From Syngnathus acus (lineage: Eukaryota; Chordata; Actinopteri; Syngnathiformes; Syngnathidae): a DNA stretch of 64,000 nucleotides. Location: contig NC_051097.1 in assembly GCF_901709675.1 (NCBI RefSeq), positions 2,344,539 through 2,408,538 on the forward strand. Reading direction: 5' to 3'. The position numbers and the translations under genes are program-made. This document shows, piece after piece, positions 1 to 22,200 of the stretch (within the stretch, counting starts at the first letter, position 1; the number at the start of each line of letters is the position of its first letter). Below the pieces are notes generated by a model. That model was not told the DNA's origin and searched no databases. It saw only the letters and a list, made by a program, of their open reading frames with translations.

Positions 1-382
1 CAGATACTAAAGGCCAAAACTACACTGATTTGCATCGGTGTCTCAACCTAGCGCAGACATTGAAATTTGTCTATTTGCTGAGATTGTTAGAATAGAATTG
101 TTGTTTGAATAAGCCTCTTTGGCACACATGTTTAGCTGGGTAGTTTGAGCTTTGCTGTTATCTTGCTGTGACCCTTCTCTTGCTTTCACTGGCTTTTCCC
201 TTCAGTTGAGATTGAAAGCTCACACACAAATTCCTGTCTCGATCTTTCTGGCATACATTAAATAGTTACTGAGAAGGCAGCCTCCTGATGATTCCTATTA
301 GCATAGCGAGCATTAAAGAAAGAACTGGAAAACTATAACAAGACAAAATATTTTTCCTTCTCCCTCAACCTATACTAAACAT
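1..382. other. Unassigned flank, possible 5' part of the adjacent LINE
   Basis: I recognise no coding exon, RNA gene or repeat boundary here. The stretch may belong to the 5' part of the LINE remnant that becomes recognisable just downstream, but nothing proves it. Confidence 0.3.
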
Positions 383-2200
383 ATGAACATGTTAATTTCC
401 CTGATGTGTGGGGCACTTACTCTTTACACTAGTTACTTGGATATAGTGATACATGTCGGCTCCAATGATTCTAGGATGAGACAATCAGAGATCACAAAGA
501 AAAACATAGTGAGGACTTGTGATCTCGCCAGAAAGATGAGTTGGCATCGAGTAATTGTCTCTGGCCCCTTGCCTGCGACAGGTAATGGTGAGAGGTTTAG
601 TAGATTCTTCTCGCTTAATCGGTGGATGGCTGGTTTCTACAAGAATCAGGGACTTCAGTTTATAGATAACTGGTCCTCCTTCTGGGGCCGCCCTGACCTG
701 CTGAGGAAGAACGGCCTTCATCCTAACCGTGAAGGCGCCATCACTCTTTCTAGTGACATGGATTACTGTTTGAGCCGTTCATGACAGGCCACTTTACAGC
801 AGGCCAGGTCTGTTAAGATAAAGTTAACTAGCGCGAGGCTGGACTCCCATCATTCACATAGCTCCTTTTGTAGACTAGAGCGTCACAGTTTGAATAGTGC
901 TGCAGCATACATTGACACACTTTCTACTGAGGTAGTAGACAAGTCCAATTACTCCGCCCTGACCGGTCTCACTGATGGCACGGTGCCTGCTCCTAATAAC
1001 AGTACGTGTCTGCCAAATATAAACGATCAAATTTCTGTGGTCGTCGCACAAATAAACTTTTTAAAGGTAAGGCCGGGCCTAGACAACACAATCTTACTTG
1101 TATTTCGTTCAAAAATCCTCCGATAGATACGGACTCTGATCAACCGATTAGACTCAAACTCGGTTTTATGCTTAGATCACTTCACACAAAAGCGCTACTC
1201 GTTAATGACCTCATCACAGACTATAATATAAACATTTTTAGTTAAAACCTAATGAATTGCTGCCGCTTAATGAGGCCTCGCCTCCAAATTTTGTGAGCTT
1301 GCATGTTGCGCGTCCTTGTAACTAAGTCCAGTATTAAAAGTCTACAGTTAATGCAAAATGCTGCAGCGAGACTGCTCACACGGACGAGAAAATTTGATCA
1401 CATTACCCCAATATTAGCCAACTTACATTGGCTCCCGGTCCATTTAAGATGTGACTTCGAAGTACTTCTATTAACCTATAAATCACTGCATCGCTTAGCG
1501 CCTTCGTATCTCGTCGACCTAGTTGTTCCTTACGTTCCATCCTGTAACCTCCGCTTGCAAAATGCTAGTCTTTTAGTGACCCCGAGGGCCAAAAAGAAGT
1601 CTAGGGTCAAGAGCATTTTCTATTTGGGCTCCAGAGCTTTGGGATGCCCTACCGATTGATATCAGAACTGCTAACTCAGTAGAAAAATTTAAAACACCAT
1701 TAAAGACACATTTTTATGCCATGGCCTTTAATTAACCTGTGGTGGCCAATTCGGCTGGAGTTTGTGTTTTGGCCCCCCCTCCCCGGCTGGGGAGGGGGTT
1801 AGGTGACACCCAAACTGATAACGGTTGTCTGGATTTCTTGTCAACCAATCGTGATGAGGGAACTGCGGCGGATTACCACCCTCGAAGACACTGCCAGGAC
1901 AATTGAGGGAACCTGCTGCAGCTCTTCACTTTGAATTGGACATCCACTTTTTCTTTGGATTATTTTATATTATGTGTTCTATGTGCCCTCTCTGCATCCA
2001 TTGCAGCCTGGTCATCCTGGAAGGGGGATCCTCCCATCTGTGGTCTCTTCTCAAGGTTTCTCATTTTCTCCAGTAGTTTTTTTTTTTAGTTTTTCCTTGC
2101 CCTCCTGGGAGTTTAAGATCAGGGCATGTTTGAGAATGTAAAAAAATTGTCAAGACTTGCTTGTGATTTAGGGCTATATAGATAAACTTGATGACTTGTC
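383..2200 (+). mobile_element. Internally deleted L2-like non-LTR retrotransposon
   Basis: Three parts of one LINE appear in order. Positions 383-784 encode an SGNH/GDSL-esterase-like segment with a G-S-N-D block and a late G-L-H-P-N block, as found in ORF1 of some fish L2/CR1-group LINEs. Positions 1303-1660 encode the C-terminal end of the reverse-transcriptase ORF, around the L-Q-x-x-Q-N-A-A-A-R and H-W-L-P-V motifs. From about 1930 to 2200 there is a typical fish L2-like 3' tail, rich in CTGCATCCATTGCAGCCTGG-type sequence. Endonuclease and most of the reverse transcriptase are missing, so the copy is dead. The clade call (L2/Maui-like) is inferred from the 3' tail and motifs. Confidence 0.72.
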
Positions 2201-3334
2201 AGTAAATTCATCTTTTATTGAAAGTAAGAATACAACAATCCTGTTGTTTCATATTATTCTTAAAAGACACATATATACAATACATAATCACCACAAACCT
2301 CCACAAACATTGAATTCAAAATAGTTTGGAAGGGATATGACATGGTGGTGATGATAGGGTTATTTTTAACCATGACGAATAAATAATATGCGATGTCTCC
2401 TCTTAAGGATTCAAGAAATTAGACCCGCATAGATCACTTATGGCATGAGTGACTTTCATACGTTATGTACTGGGGTCATGATAGCTTTAATATATCTCGT
2501 ATTTTACAAACTCTTCATTTCAATGGGCATTGCCACCTGTAAAAATACAAGTGACACGCTGAACAAATTAATCCAAAATAGATTTTATTAGTAAACTACA
2601 GAGGTTTTGATGAATTATTTGAAAATCAAAAATACAAGCTGAACAGTAACGACCAACCGTAATTTGGGACTTCCAATTATCCTATTTTACTTGAATGCAC
2701 CACAAGTTCAACAACTTTACTAACAGAACACGCCCACCAATCTGACCTCACCTTCTAAGTAGCCAATAGGAGTGCCTTGACGCCATTACGTACGATAAAT
2801 ACGTGCTTGGTTGTAATGGACTGGAAGGAAGCCCCATGATTGTATCAAGTGGTCAGGTCTCCACTTGTTTGGGAATTTAACCTTTTCCGTCGTGTGTTAA
2901 ATGCCTGTTGGAGTGTGTGTGGGGGACTGGTGCGGATTGAATCGTTGGTAGTCATGGGACTTCTTGTTTACGATATTTAGGCAACGTGCTAAGCTTTGTT
3001 CACGTTAAGGTTAGCTTGTAAACATAGTAACATTCATGTGGGTACGAGAACCACCTTGTTTATTAAATTGGACTGAATGCCACTGTTACATACATGTTAG
3101 CAAAGAGACTCGAGAACTATTAAAAATAGTTTTTTTGACAAATGATCTAAACCTGTAGACTCGATGGTGACCTTCCAGACTTTCTGTCTACTCTCACTTC
3201 TTGAATGGATACTCGCCACTGCTAACGGATTAATAGCTTGATATGACATGTTCTGTTGGAAGTAACACCGAACGGGAGCGTCATTCGGCACATCTTGCGG
3301 AACTTGTAGTTTTGTGTTTTTGCACTTCTGAAGT
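2201..3334. promoter_or_regulatory. Upstream region of NADK2, no defined element
   Basis: This is non-repetitive sequence between the LINE remnant and the NADK2 start codon, so it should contain the NADK2 promoter and 5' untranslated region. I see no convincing TATA box and cannot place the transcription start. AT-rich sequence predominates before 2750 and CpGs become commoner toward 3290. The call rests on position only. Confidence 0.35.
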
Positions 3335-12535
<9,201 letters not shown>

Positions 12536-14297
12536 GGGAAGTCTAAAGCAGATAAGACTGGCTTCTCCTAAGATGTGTAAAGCATTACAGAACCATGTGG
12601 CTGGTAGATGGTGAAGTGATTTATTTTTACAGGTATTAAAAAAAAAAAAAAAAAAAGGGGGGGGGGGGGGTAATTTCTAACTTTTGCCCTGTTAATTTTT
12701 GTCTTTATCCAATTTATAATTAGGTGATGCAATACTTGACTGAATCAACACCAAAATAATAAACGCGAACGTGACATTCAGCCACTTGCAGGTCACATCT
12801 GCGCATGTGTGAGAATCAAGTGTATAAAAGGAGGCTGCCAAACAAATGGCTTTGAATGATAGTACAAAGCGTGCAGGTGTTGGAAAAAAAAAATATGCCT
12901 TAAATAACTGCACTCTGTCCCATGCTTGAACATTGGTGTAAAAAGAATCTTTTCAACGAATTGGTAACCTCTGTTCTGTTCAATCAATTAATCAAGCAAA
13001 CAGATAAAAAAGATGGACCAAGATGGCAATTCTTTTGACCATATTTTCTTTGTCAATATCTTGAAACTGATTAGGAAGAGACAGGCAATATGGCAAGCAA
13101 GGTAACAGAGTGAAAACCAATGCAATCAATCTGACAGAAATAATTTACTGTCGGTATTTGAACCATATTTTTCACGTTTTATTTAAAATATCAGCTTTTT
13201 CCATTGACTCCATTCAAAGTTGGTTGCTGAAGAGCCAGAGATCTGCAAGTGGCCTATTGTGTTTGTGCTTGTGATGTTCCTATTTCCTCTATTCAAGTTT
13301 TTATTGGGAGAGGGAAAACAGATTTGTTTGAAAAGATATTTTTGTAGTTGTACTAGTATCAAATAAGATTTAAAAGCAAACATTGCACGAAAGGGAGAAT
13401 TTAAAACCAAGAGGGGCCTTTTGCTCCTTGTCTTAGGTCAACTAGTAGAAAGTAGAAAGCGCAATATAATGTGAATTGATTCCAAGATTGAGTGTTGATA
13501 TATTGAAGATGCATATTAAATGAGAGGGCTTGTATGGAAGTATTAAGTCATTATACTGTGATATGCAATGTGCCATGGGAACTTTCTATGTTAATGTGTT
13601 CTTCAGTGTCAAAACATTTTCTGTAACACGGGCCCGGTTTCATTCAAAGAACAGCAGTCTGTTATATTATCTGATACAATAAAGGTAAGATTGGTGCTTA
13701 ATCTTAAACTGCTGGACAACTTTTCTGCTTATTGCATATACAGAAAAGCAAGCACTCGCCAACGGCAGACTTGTTTATAATGAAGAGCAATTTAAGATTT
13801 TTGGCACTACTTTTTAATCAACATATGGAAGACATGTTTGCTTCAAGTCAACTTTAATACTACAAACAGGAAATGTACATAGAAAAGTACAATAACCTGA
13901 TGGCCTTGTCGAAAGTACCTAATGTAGAGACGTGGCTCAACTATGAACATCTGAAACACTTTCTGAAAGTTAGGTGTAGTTCACCACATACTGAAAATCC
14001 ACTTAGAAAAATATAATCTAAACACCAATGACGATGAGTATAAAAGGTCAGAGACAAACTGCTATAAATATTGAAAGACATGCTGCAAAGATTGCATTTG
14101 GCCTAACATTTTCCTGATTATTAACCTTTTGAACAGTTTGGTGCCATTAAAAGTTTTCTAGCAACAGAAACGTACATAATTTTTCTGAACAATCTACAAA
14201 TGTTGATTTTGTGTTTAGAACTTATTGACTTGGACCATGGATACCAACAAACTATCATTTCCTACATGTGTGTTTTGGGGTCAAATAGAAAAAAAAC
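12536..14297. other. Convergent intergenic region NADK2-SKP2 with 3' UTRs
   Basis: No gene is seen between the two stop codons. Candidate polyadenylation signals for NADK2 (AATAAA on +) lie at 12758-12763 and 13678-13683. A TTTATT at 13299-13304 could serve SKP2 on the minus strand. A pure A run next to a G run lies near 12638-12670. The overlap or separation of the two mature 3' ends cannot be read from sequence. Confidence 0.5.
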
Positions 14298-17200
14298 CTA
14301 TAACGTAAACCTGAGTCGATTTTTCCTGTTCCACATGCTGTAGCCGCCAACGGTCCCCAGGACGCTGGCAGGCGTGGGTCGGGCGACAGCAGAGAAAGGC
14401 AGCGAGTTAATACAAATGCCGGGGTTTTCCTTCCTCAATGAGGACAGGTGGCTGTCATTTACGAGGCCAAAAACCTCCAGGTAGTGCAGTTTGGGGAACG
14501 TCTTCCTGAGGTCACTGCAAACACAACTCAAGTTATTTGGATTGCCTGCTTAAAACCAGAGCTTTGTGTACGGCGGCTGGAACACACGTGAGGGAGGCAA
14601 TGTGAATGTGGTAGCAGCGGCTCAAGGACAGATGGTGCAGATGTTTGAGCTCAGACAGCACAGGGAAACAGTCGGCCATCAGCTGAGTGCTGTCACTGGA
14701 AAAAAGAAACATGAGGCAACACATGAAGAACAAATCCTGTACCCCTACAATTTAAGGGACTATGCTACACCGTCACCAAATGTACTTTCCCAAGGACAAG
14801 ATGAAATGTGCAACAACAAAAGCTGAAATGTTAACTTCCTGTCATATACTTTTATTGCCAAGTAATTTTGGAGGGGACTGCATTTCAAGTCTCATATGAA
14901 AGGTCCCAAATGAAAATAGAAAACTATTATTTTGCAATTATTGTTAAGAACAGACCACACTTGACTGTTTGATGTTCTTGATAAGTGAACATAGAGGAAT
15001 ACTGCAAATATTTGGTGTGAAGACATGAACACAAACATACCTCAAATCTAGTGTATGAATATTAGGACATCTTGTAACCAAGGCCTTCACATCTAGAAAG
15101 AGAGAAAACAGTCATTTCAGTAAAAGCTAAGCATCACCTACCTGCTGTAATACTGTATTAGCAGAGTTCAAGTGCAAATTTCTCATTGTGAGCATTAAAT
15201 GCTTGTACAGCACCACACTGCTCCCACCAGGCCAAAGCATGCACAAGAAGAGAGTATTTTTCTAGCAGAGGGAATCCTTTAAAACAGAAAGGCCAAGCTG
15301 TTCTCTAAGACCAGAGTGGCCTAATCCTGGCACAAGTCTTGTGAAAATAAAAAGGAAAAAAAAAATAAGAAAGGAAATTCAATAAGGATGTAAAGATGAT
15401 TATTCTCAGTTTGAACGCATACAAAGTTAAAATTCTGTAAAGGTTCAGGTAAATGCCGCAGAATAAAAAGCAAGAGGCTTGAATTTTATTTACAAGGTCA
15501 TTTTGTACTTGATAAAAAGAATAGAATGTTCAAGATAAAGTGTTGGTAGTTTTGAGTCTTGGTTATTCTAAGTTTTAAATTCAATTAATTGTTTATATAT
15601 ATGTTTTAATATTATATCTCCCTTGTAAAAGTGACAAAATGCATAAAATACCAAATTACATAACAGTTTAAAGTTGAAAGATCTCCCCCACTCACCATCT
15701 AGTGTGAGGCCATCTCTGTATCCGCTGAGGTTCAGGTGTGTGACGTTGGAGCTGACATGATTTACCACACTCTTCACATGATTGCTATTGAAGTGGCACC
15801 ACGATATGTTCAACTGTTCTATTCTGTCAAAAGGAGTCGACAAATGGAAATGAAGACGGTCCGTTGTAAGGAGTGTGAGTGAAAAAAAAAAAGTTGCAAG
15901 AGTGGACCTGGTGCAGGATTGTAGCATGTGGCCGAGGGGCTGAGCAGAGAAGTCGGAGCAGCCGCTGAGGTTGAGCTGCCGTAGACGCCAATTCTGGGCC
16001 AGACTACTGCAAGAGGAATTCAAGCTTTAATGTGAATATATTACCAGCATATGAATGACTATTGACCTACATAGCCATTTCAAGTGTCACATATGCTTTT
16101 TAGGGAACGATCAATTATCAGTTGGGCCGATCATTGCTGTTGAGTTTTGATGAGCATTGGCATCTGATCTCCCCCTTATTTAATTTGAAAGGCAATAAGG
16201 GATCAATTTAAAAGTGGGTTAATGTCAGGGAATTATTAATTTTTGTTTCAAAGTTTCACTTAATTTTATCCAAGATGTTGCAGACACCACTGAAACTAAG
16301 CACAATTTTGTTTAAAAATTAAAACAAAAACAATATTTCAGTGAGTTGTATTGAAATTTTGAAAATGTATTTTGCTATAGAAAACTTGTTTAGGATTTTA
16401 TTTAACTTCAGACATTGACTTGAACACATGAAACAACGCACATTGGCAGATATCAACGATATCGGCTTTTTATCCACATTTAGAAGAGGGCTGATTCATC
16501 TGGCTAGCCAGGGGACATCACAAGACGATTTAAGATTGCAATATAATGCAATACTTTGCAATTTAATGCAATAATTATTACAAAATTTCACAATAATAAG
16601 GCCTTTTGTTGATTCCAAAAGTTTGGGATGTGTACACATTGTGGGTTGTTTTTGTTATTCACCTGATATAAGCAGCATGATATACATAGGTCACTTGAAA
16701 TAACCACCTATTCATCTAACCATCTATTTTATGGTTACAGTATCCCTTAAAGTTTTTTGGAACTTTAAGCTATTGTTACCTGCAACCACAGAAGAGTGCA
16801 GTGAGGCGAGAACTAACCTGATAATGTTGTCAGAGAGCTGCAGGCCTTCCAGACTAAGACACTCTATCAGATTACAGCTACAGAGGATGCTCTCAAGGAT
16901 GGGCGTGGTGATGATTGAGCTAGAAAGGTCCATTTCAGCAACCTGCAGTGTGCTAACGTGGCAAAAATGCAACAACGCTTTTACAAATATAAACAACTAT
17001 AGGACAATAACAGCAGAGAGGTGTGTGTGTGTGTATACACACACACACCGTAATTTTCGGAGTATAAGTCGCTCCGGAGTATAAGTCGCATCAGCCATAA
17101 AATGCCCAAAAAGTGAAAAAAAACATATATAAGTCGCTCCGGAGTATAAGTCGCATTTTGGGGGGCAATTTATTCGACAAAATCCAACACCAAGAACAGT

Positions 17201-19256
17201 CATGAACGAGCAACAACAGGCTAAACGATAGGTATGCTAACGTGACATAAACACAAACTAAGAGCTGAGAACGGCCCTGACGTAAAATTCAGAGTTATTC
17301 AAAAAACTATTACATAAATAACACGTTAATAAAACCATCTGTGTCACTCCAATTCATTAAATCCATCAATCGTCCTTTGTCAACAATGCGTGCGCGCCGC
17401 TGACGGCTCTTGGACTTCAAAATATTCCACAGGCCCATATAACGATATATAAATTATATATCAAATAACTATTATATAAGCAATAATGTTATCGAACCAT
17501 CTGTGCACTCTAAATCATTAAATCCATCGATCAAATTCCTCGTCCTTTGTCAACAACGCCGCGTGTGCGCCCTGACGTCAGCCTCGTCGTTATTCCACAG
17601 ATCTACTATATAACTATATTGTAGCGTTAACAAAGTTCAAGGAAAGACGTGGGTTTGGTAAACGGCTCTTTATTTAACAAAACAAACTTCCAGGCGTGTG
17701 GCGGCGTGGACTTCCAGCCACGGAAGTGGAAGAGAGCTCCATACAATAGGACCGGGCGTGCGTAAAAGCCATGACCGAGCCCCATCTACCGTCCCAGGAC
17801 AGCCACCCGGCTGAGCGCCGGCCCTCGACTTCCATCCACGGAGGTGAAAGACAGTTCGGTAGAGTAGGACCGGGCGTGCGTAAAAGCATTGTCCGAGCCC
17901 CATCCACCGTCCCTGGACAGCCACCCGGCCGAGCGCCGGCCCCCGACTTCAATCCACGGAAGTGAAAGAGAGCTCCGTCGAGTCAATCTTTGCCCTTTAT
18001 GTAAACAACCGCCGTGCTGCTGACGCGCGACCGCGACGTCGCGTCAGCAGCGCGACGGTTGTTTACATAAAGGACAAAGATTGACTCGACGGAGCTGCTG
18101 CTGACGCGACGTCGGGCTGCTGACGTCACTTGAAATTCAAATTACAGTAATCCCTTGCTACATTGCGGTTCGTTTATCGCGGTTTCACTTTTTTTTTTTT
18201 TGGAAAATTTTTGAAAAAAAAACACAAGTCGCTCCTTATTATAAGTCGCCCCCCCACCCAAACTATGAAAAACCCCGAAAAGTCCGAAAATTACGGTATA
18301 TATATATATATATATATACCATTTTTTTCCATGTATAATGCGCAAAATTTAACTAATTTATTGTCCTAAAATCTGGGGTGCGCATTATACATGGGTACAA
18401 AAAAAAAAAAAAAAAAAAAAAGTTTTTTTTTTTTTAAGAAAATCATGGTACAACAATTTTTGAAGAAAATCTTGTCATGGATGGTTCTTTACAACGTCAC
18501 TTTCCTCTCTTTTCATTTTAACCTAACTGATCGCGGTGGTGCCTTTCTGGGCAGTCGGAGAAATCAATGCCAACAAAAGTCAAGTTTATTTATTTAAAAA
18601 AAAATACATCCAGCCTAGTTAAGAAATCACCAGAAAGATCACCATGACAATTGTGAATAATAAATAAATAATTATTATATATATTATTATTATAATAATA
18701 AATAATTGTGATAAATAACTGGAACATCACTCAAATATTGGTGATCCCGTTGAGAGTCTCACATTTTTCTTCGCTATCGAGTTTGCTACTGCATGCGCAG
18801 TGATACTGACCGGCAGAATAACATCCGGTTGTTCCCAAAGATGATTTTTTTTCTGAAATAATTTTACGTTTACGGACTTAAGTAACCCGGCCGGGTCATA
18901 CCAAAGACTATAAAAATGGGACCCATTGCCTCCCTGCTTGGCACTCAGCATTAAGGGTTGGAATTGGGGGGTTAGATCACCAAATGATTCCCGAGCGCGG
19001 CGCCGCTGCTGCTCACTGCTCCCCTCTCCCCCAGGGGATGGATCAAAATCACACGGGGATGGGTCAAATGCAGAGGACAAATTTTACCACACCCAGATGC
19101 GTGTGTGACGATCATTGGGACTTTTTAAAAAAAAAAAAAAAAATCAAAATTTGGGTGCGTATTATACATGGGTACAGGCTTTTTTCCAGCATCGACATGC
19201 CATTTTTAGGGTGCGTATTATACATGGGGGCGCATTATACATGGAAAAAAACGGTG

Positions 19257-19292
<36 letters not shown>

Positions 19293-22200
19293 TATATACA
19301 TACATACATGCACGCACACACAGGAGAGGAAATACTGAAGACAATTCTATCCACCACACAATGAAAATGTTCAATTATGCATTTTCGCTATGCAGTGTTT
19401 GGTGACTGAGTGCCAGTATATGGTCAAATCTGGTGTGTAAAATCTGGTGTGACCAATCTCACACTCTATACTGGAAGTTCAATAAGGAACCTCATGGCAA
19501 AACTAAAGCTCTGAGGGTGTATATAGTATGTATAGAGGAAGGAAAAAAATCTCTCTATAAAGACTGCCCAGGTAACATTACGACACCCTGAAACTGAACT
19601 TCAGCAAAATGGCCAAGCTGATACAGTGGTCCAACAGCTGATAAGTACCCCAAACACCCATTCAAGTCCTACTAAACAAGCTAAAAGTGATGGACTGGTC
19701 AAGAATGTCTCCAGACATGAATACAATTGGGCAACGTCAAAAAGACGGACAATCACAAGGTCTCTAACTTAAACAGCTTTGAGATGGAAAGGAGGAAAAT
19801 TGACCAAGTGGCAACATAAGAATCTTGGGTCACTGCCCACAAAGTATCAAGGCAGTGCTGAAAATATTTGTCCATCCTTTCATCCATTCTTTGTACCGCT
19901 TGTCCCCATGGGGGTCGCGGGCGTGCTGGAGCCTATCCCAGCAGTCATCGGGCAGTAGGCGGGGGAAACCCTGAATCGTTTGCCAGCCAATCACAGGGCA
20001 CACAGATCACACAATCATCCGCACTCAGACCTACGGGCAAACCGCAGCCTCCGAACTGTGAGGTGGATGTGCTAACCAGTGCGTCACTGTGCCGCTGGAA
20101 AGTATTTGTGACTACACAAAATCTTGACACTTTAGGCCAGGGGTCACCAACCTTTCTTAAACCGAGAGCTACTTCCTGGGTACTGATTAAGGCAAAGGGC
20201 TACCAGTTTGACACACACTTCTGAAAAAGCCAATTTGCTCAATTTGGCTTTCACTATGTGTTATTATTGTCATTTCCAGTTCACATGTAAGTGTGATTTT
20301 AACAAGAATAGCAAAAATACAGTCAAACCTTGGTTTTTGACCACAATCCGTTCCAGAAGGCGGTTCGAGAAGCGAATCGGTCGAATTCCGAATCTATTTT
20401 TACAAATAATGGAAACAAAATTTAATCCGTTTCAAGACAAAAAACCCCGCCTTTTTTAAGCATTTTTTCATTTGCGCATATTTGTCCGATCGCGCAACTG
20501 CAGCGCCACCGCCGAACGCGCAACCCTAGCGCGTCGCCCACCGCGCAACTGCACCGCGCTGGTCGCATTATTGTGACAGAGCCGTCGCTGAAATTTAGAA
20601 AATATTTTTAAAGTCCTGAGGTACTTTCCAAAATTTAAGTGGACCTCAGTGCGCAGGGAGCTTAATTTTGTCAGATCGCGCAACCGCAGCACACCGGGCG
20701 CTCACTGTCACATTGCTTTAAGAGCGTCTTTGTATTTTAGGATGGCTTTACTGCTCCCACTTGCTGTCTTTGGAGGCATGATTAGGGGTTAATACAATCC
20801 TCAAAGTAACGAAAATACAATAACAACGGAGTCAGTCGGCATCCGGGCCGCGCGGTCGGGATTTCTCGGGTCCTCCCGGCTCATCTCGCGAGGTTCGACC
20901 TCCGAATTTTGTTCGACAACCGAAGCAAAAAAATCTCGAATTTTTTGTTCGAATTCCGATTATTTCAAGAATCGGGACGTTCGAAAACCGAGGTTTGACT
21001 GTAAAATAAATAGATGCAGCTCACTGACAAGTGCCGCTATTTGAGCTAATTTTAGAACAGTCCTGCAGGCGACTCATGCAGTCCTCACGGGCGACCTGGT
21101 GCCCGCGGGCAACGTGTTGGTGACCCCTGCTTTAGGCCCTATTTCAGGGGTGTCCAAACTACGGCCCGCAGTTTTTATTGGCCCGCAGCAAATTCTGAAA
21201 ACATAATTGAATATGGCCCGCACAAGAAGCTTGAGCTCAACTCTGTTGCACTTCTCAGTTTCCACCAGGGCTGCGGACTCGGGGACTCGGTGCTGATTTT
21301 GACCGAGTCCACCGAGTCCGACAATAAAAAAAATACGTTCAATTTTATTTTCATCATGCTGCTGAGAATGCGCGTAGGAATACTGTCCACAGCCCTGCTT
21401 ACGATCAAGTTTGAAAAAGAACTTGACAGCATTGAGCGCCGCCGGCGTTTGTCGGCCGCCACCTCGCCAACCGGTCAAACGCGCATGCGCGTGAGGGGAA
21501 ATCCCGCAAAGGAGGAGGGACAAACAGAGCGATTGGTTTTGCTGGCTTTTTAATGAATGGCGACTGTGACTACGGGGGCCCATTAGGTCCAGAAAAGCTG
21601 ACAAGACGCTTGCCAAAATGGCAAGGAAAAAATGCACAGCTAAACGAATATATGACGATGAACACAGGACGTTTTTAACAGAGTTAAAGTTGTTTTTTGT
21701 TGAACGCTATGGCAAGCCATTCTGCCTGATATGTCGGACGTCATTGGCGCATTTAAAAGCTTCAAATGGTCAGCGCCACTTCAGCTCACTTCATGCCAAT
21801 ATCGATAAGGACTTTGCAAAAGGGACTGAATTTCGCAAGCACAAGTTTGGAGACTTTGAAAAGTCAGGCAGAAAAATAGGTACAGTTTTTCAAAAAAATT
21901 ACGAAGCACTCAGAGACTGTCACACTTGCATTGTTTCAACTGGCTTGGAACACTGCACGGGCTAAAAAGCCATACAATGAAGTGGAGTTCGTTAAAATAT
22001 GCCTCAGTGACGTTATTGAATTTTATTTTCATCATGCTGCTGAGAATGCGCGTAGGAATACTGTCCACAGCCCTGCTTGCTTGTTATGAAGCCAAATTTA
22101 GTTGTTGCGTGCGCGCCCGCGCCTGCCTGCGTGCGTGCACGTACAAGACCCACAATGCCCCGCGCGCAGCCAAAATGGAAGAACCCCGGAGTAGCGAGAG

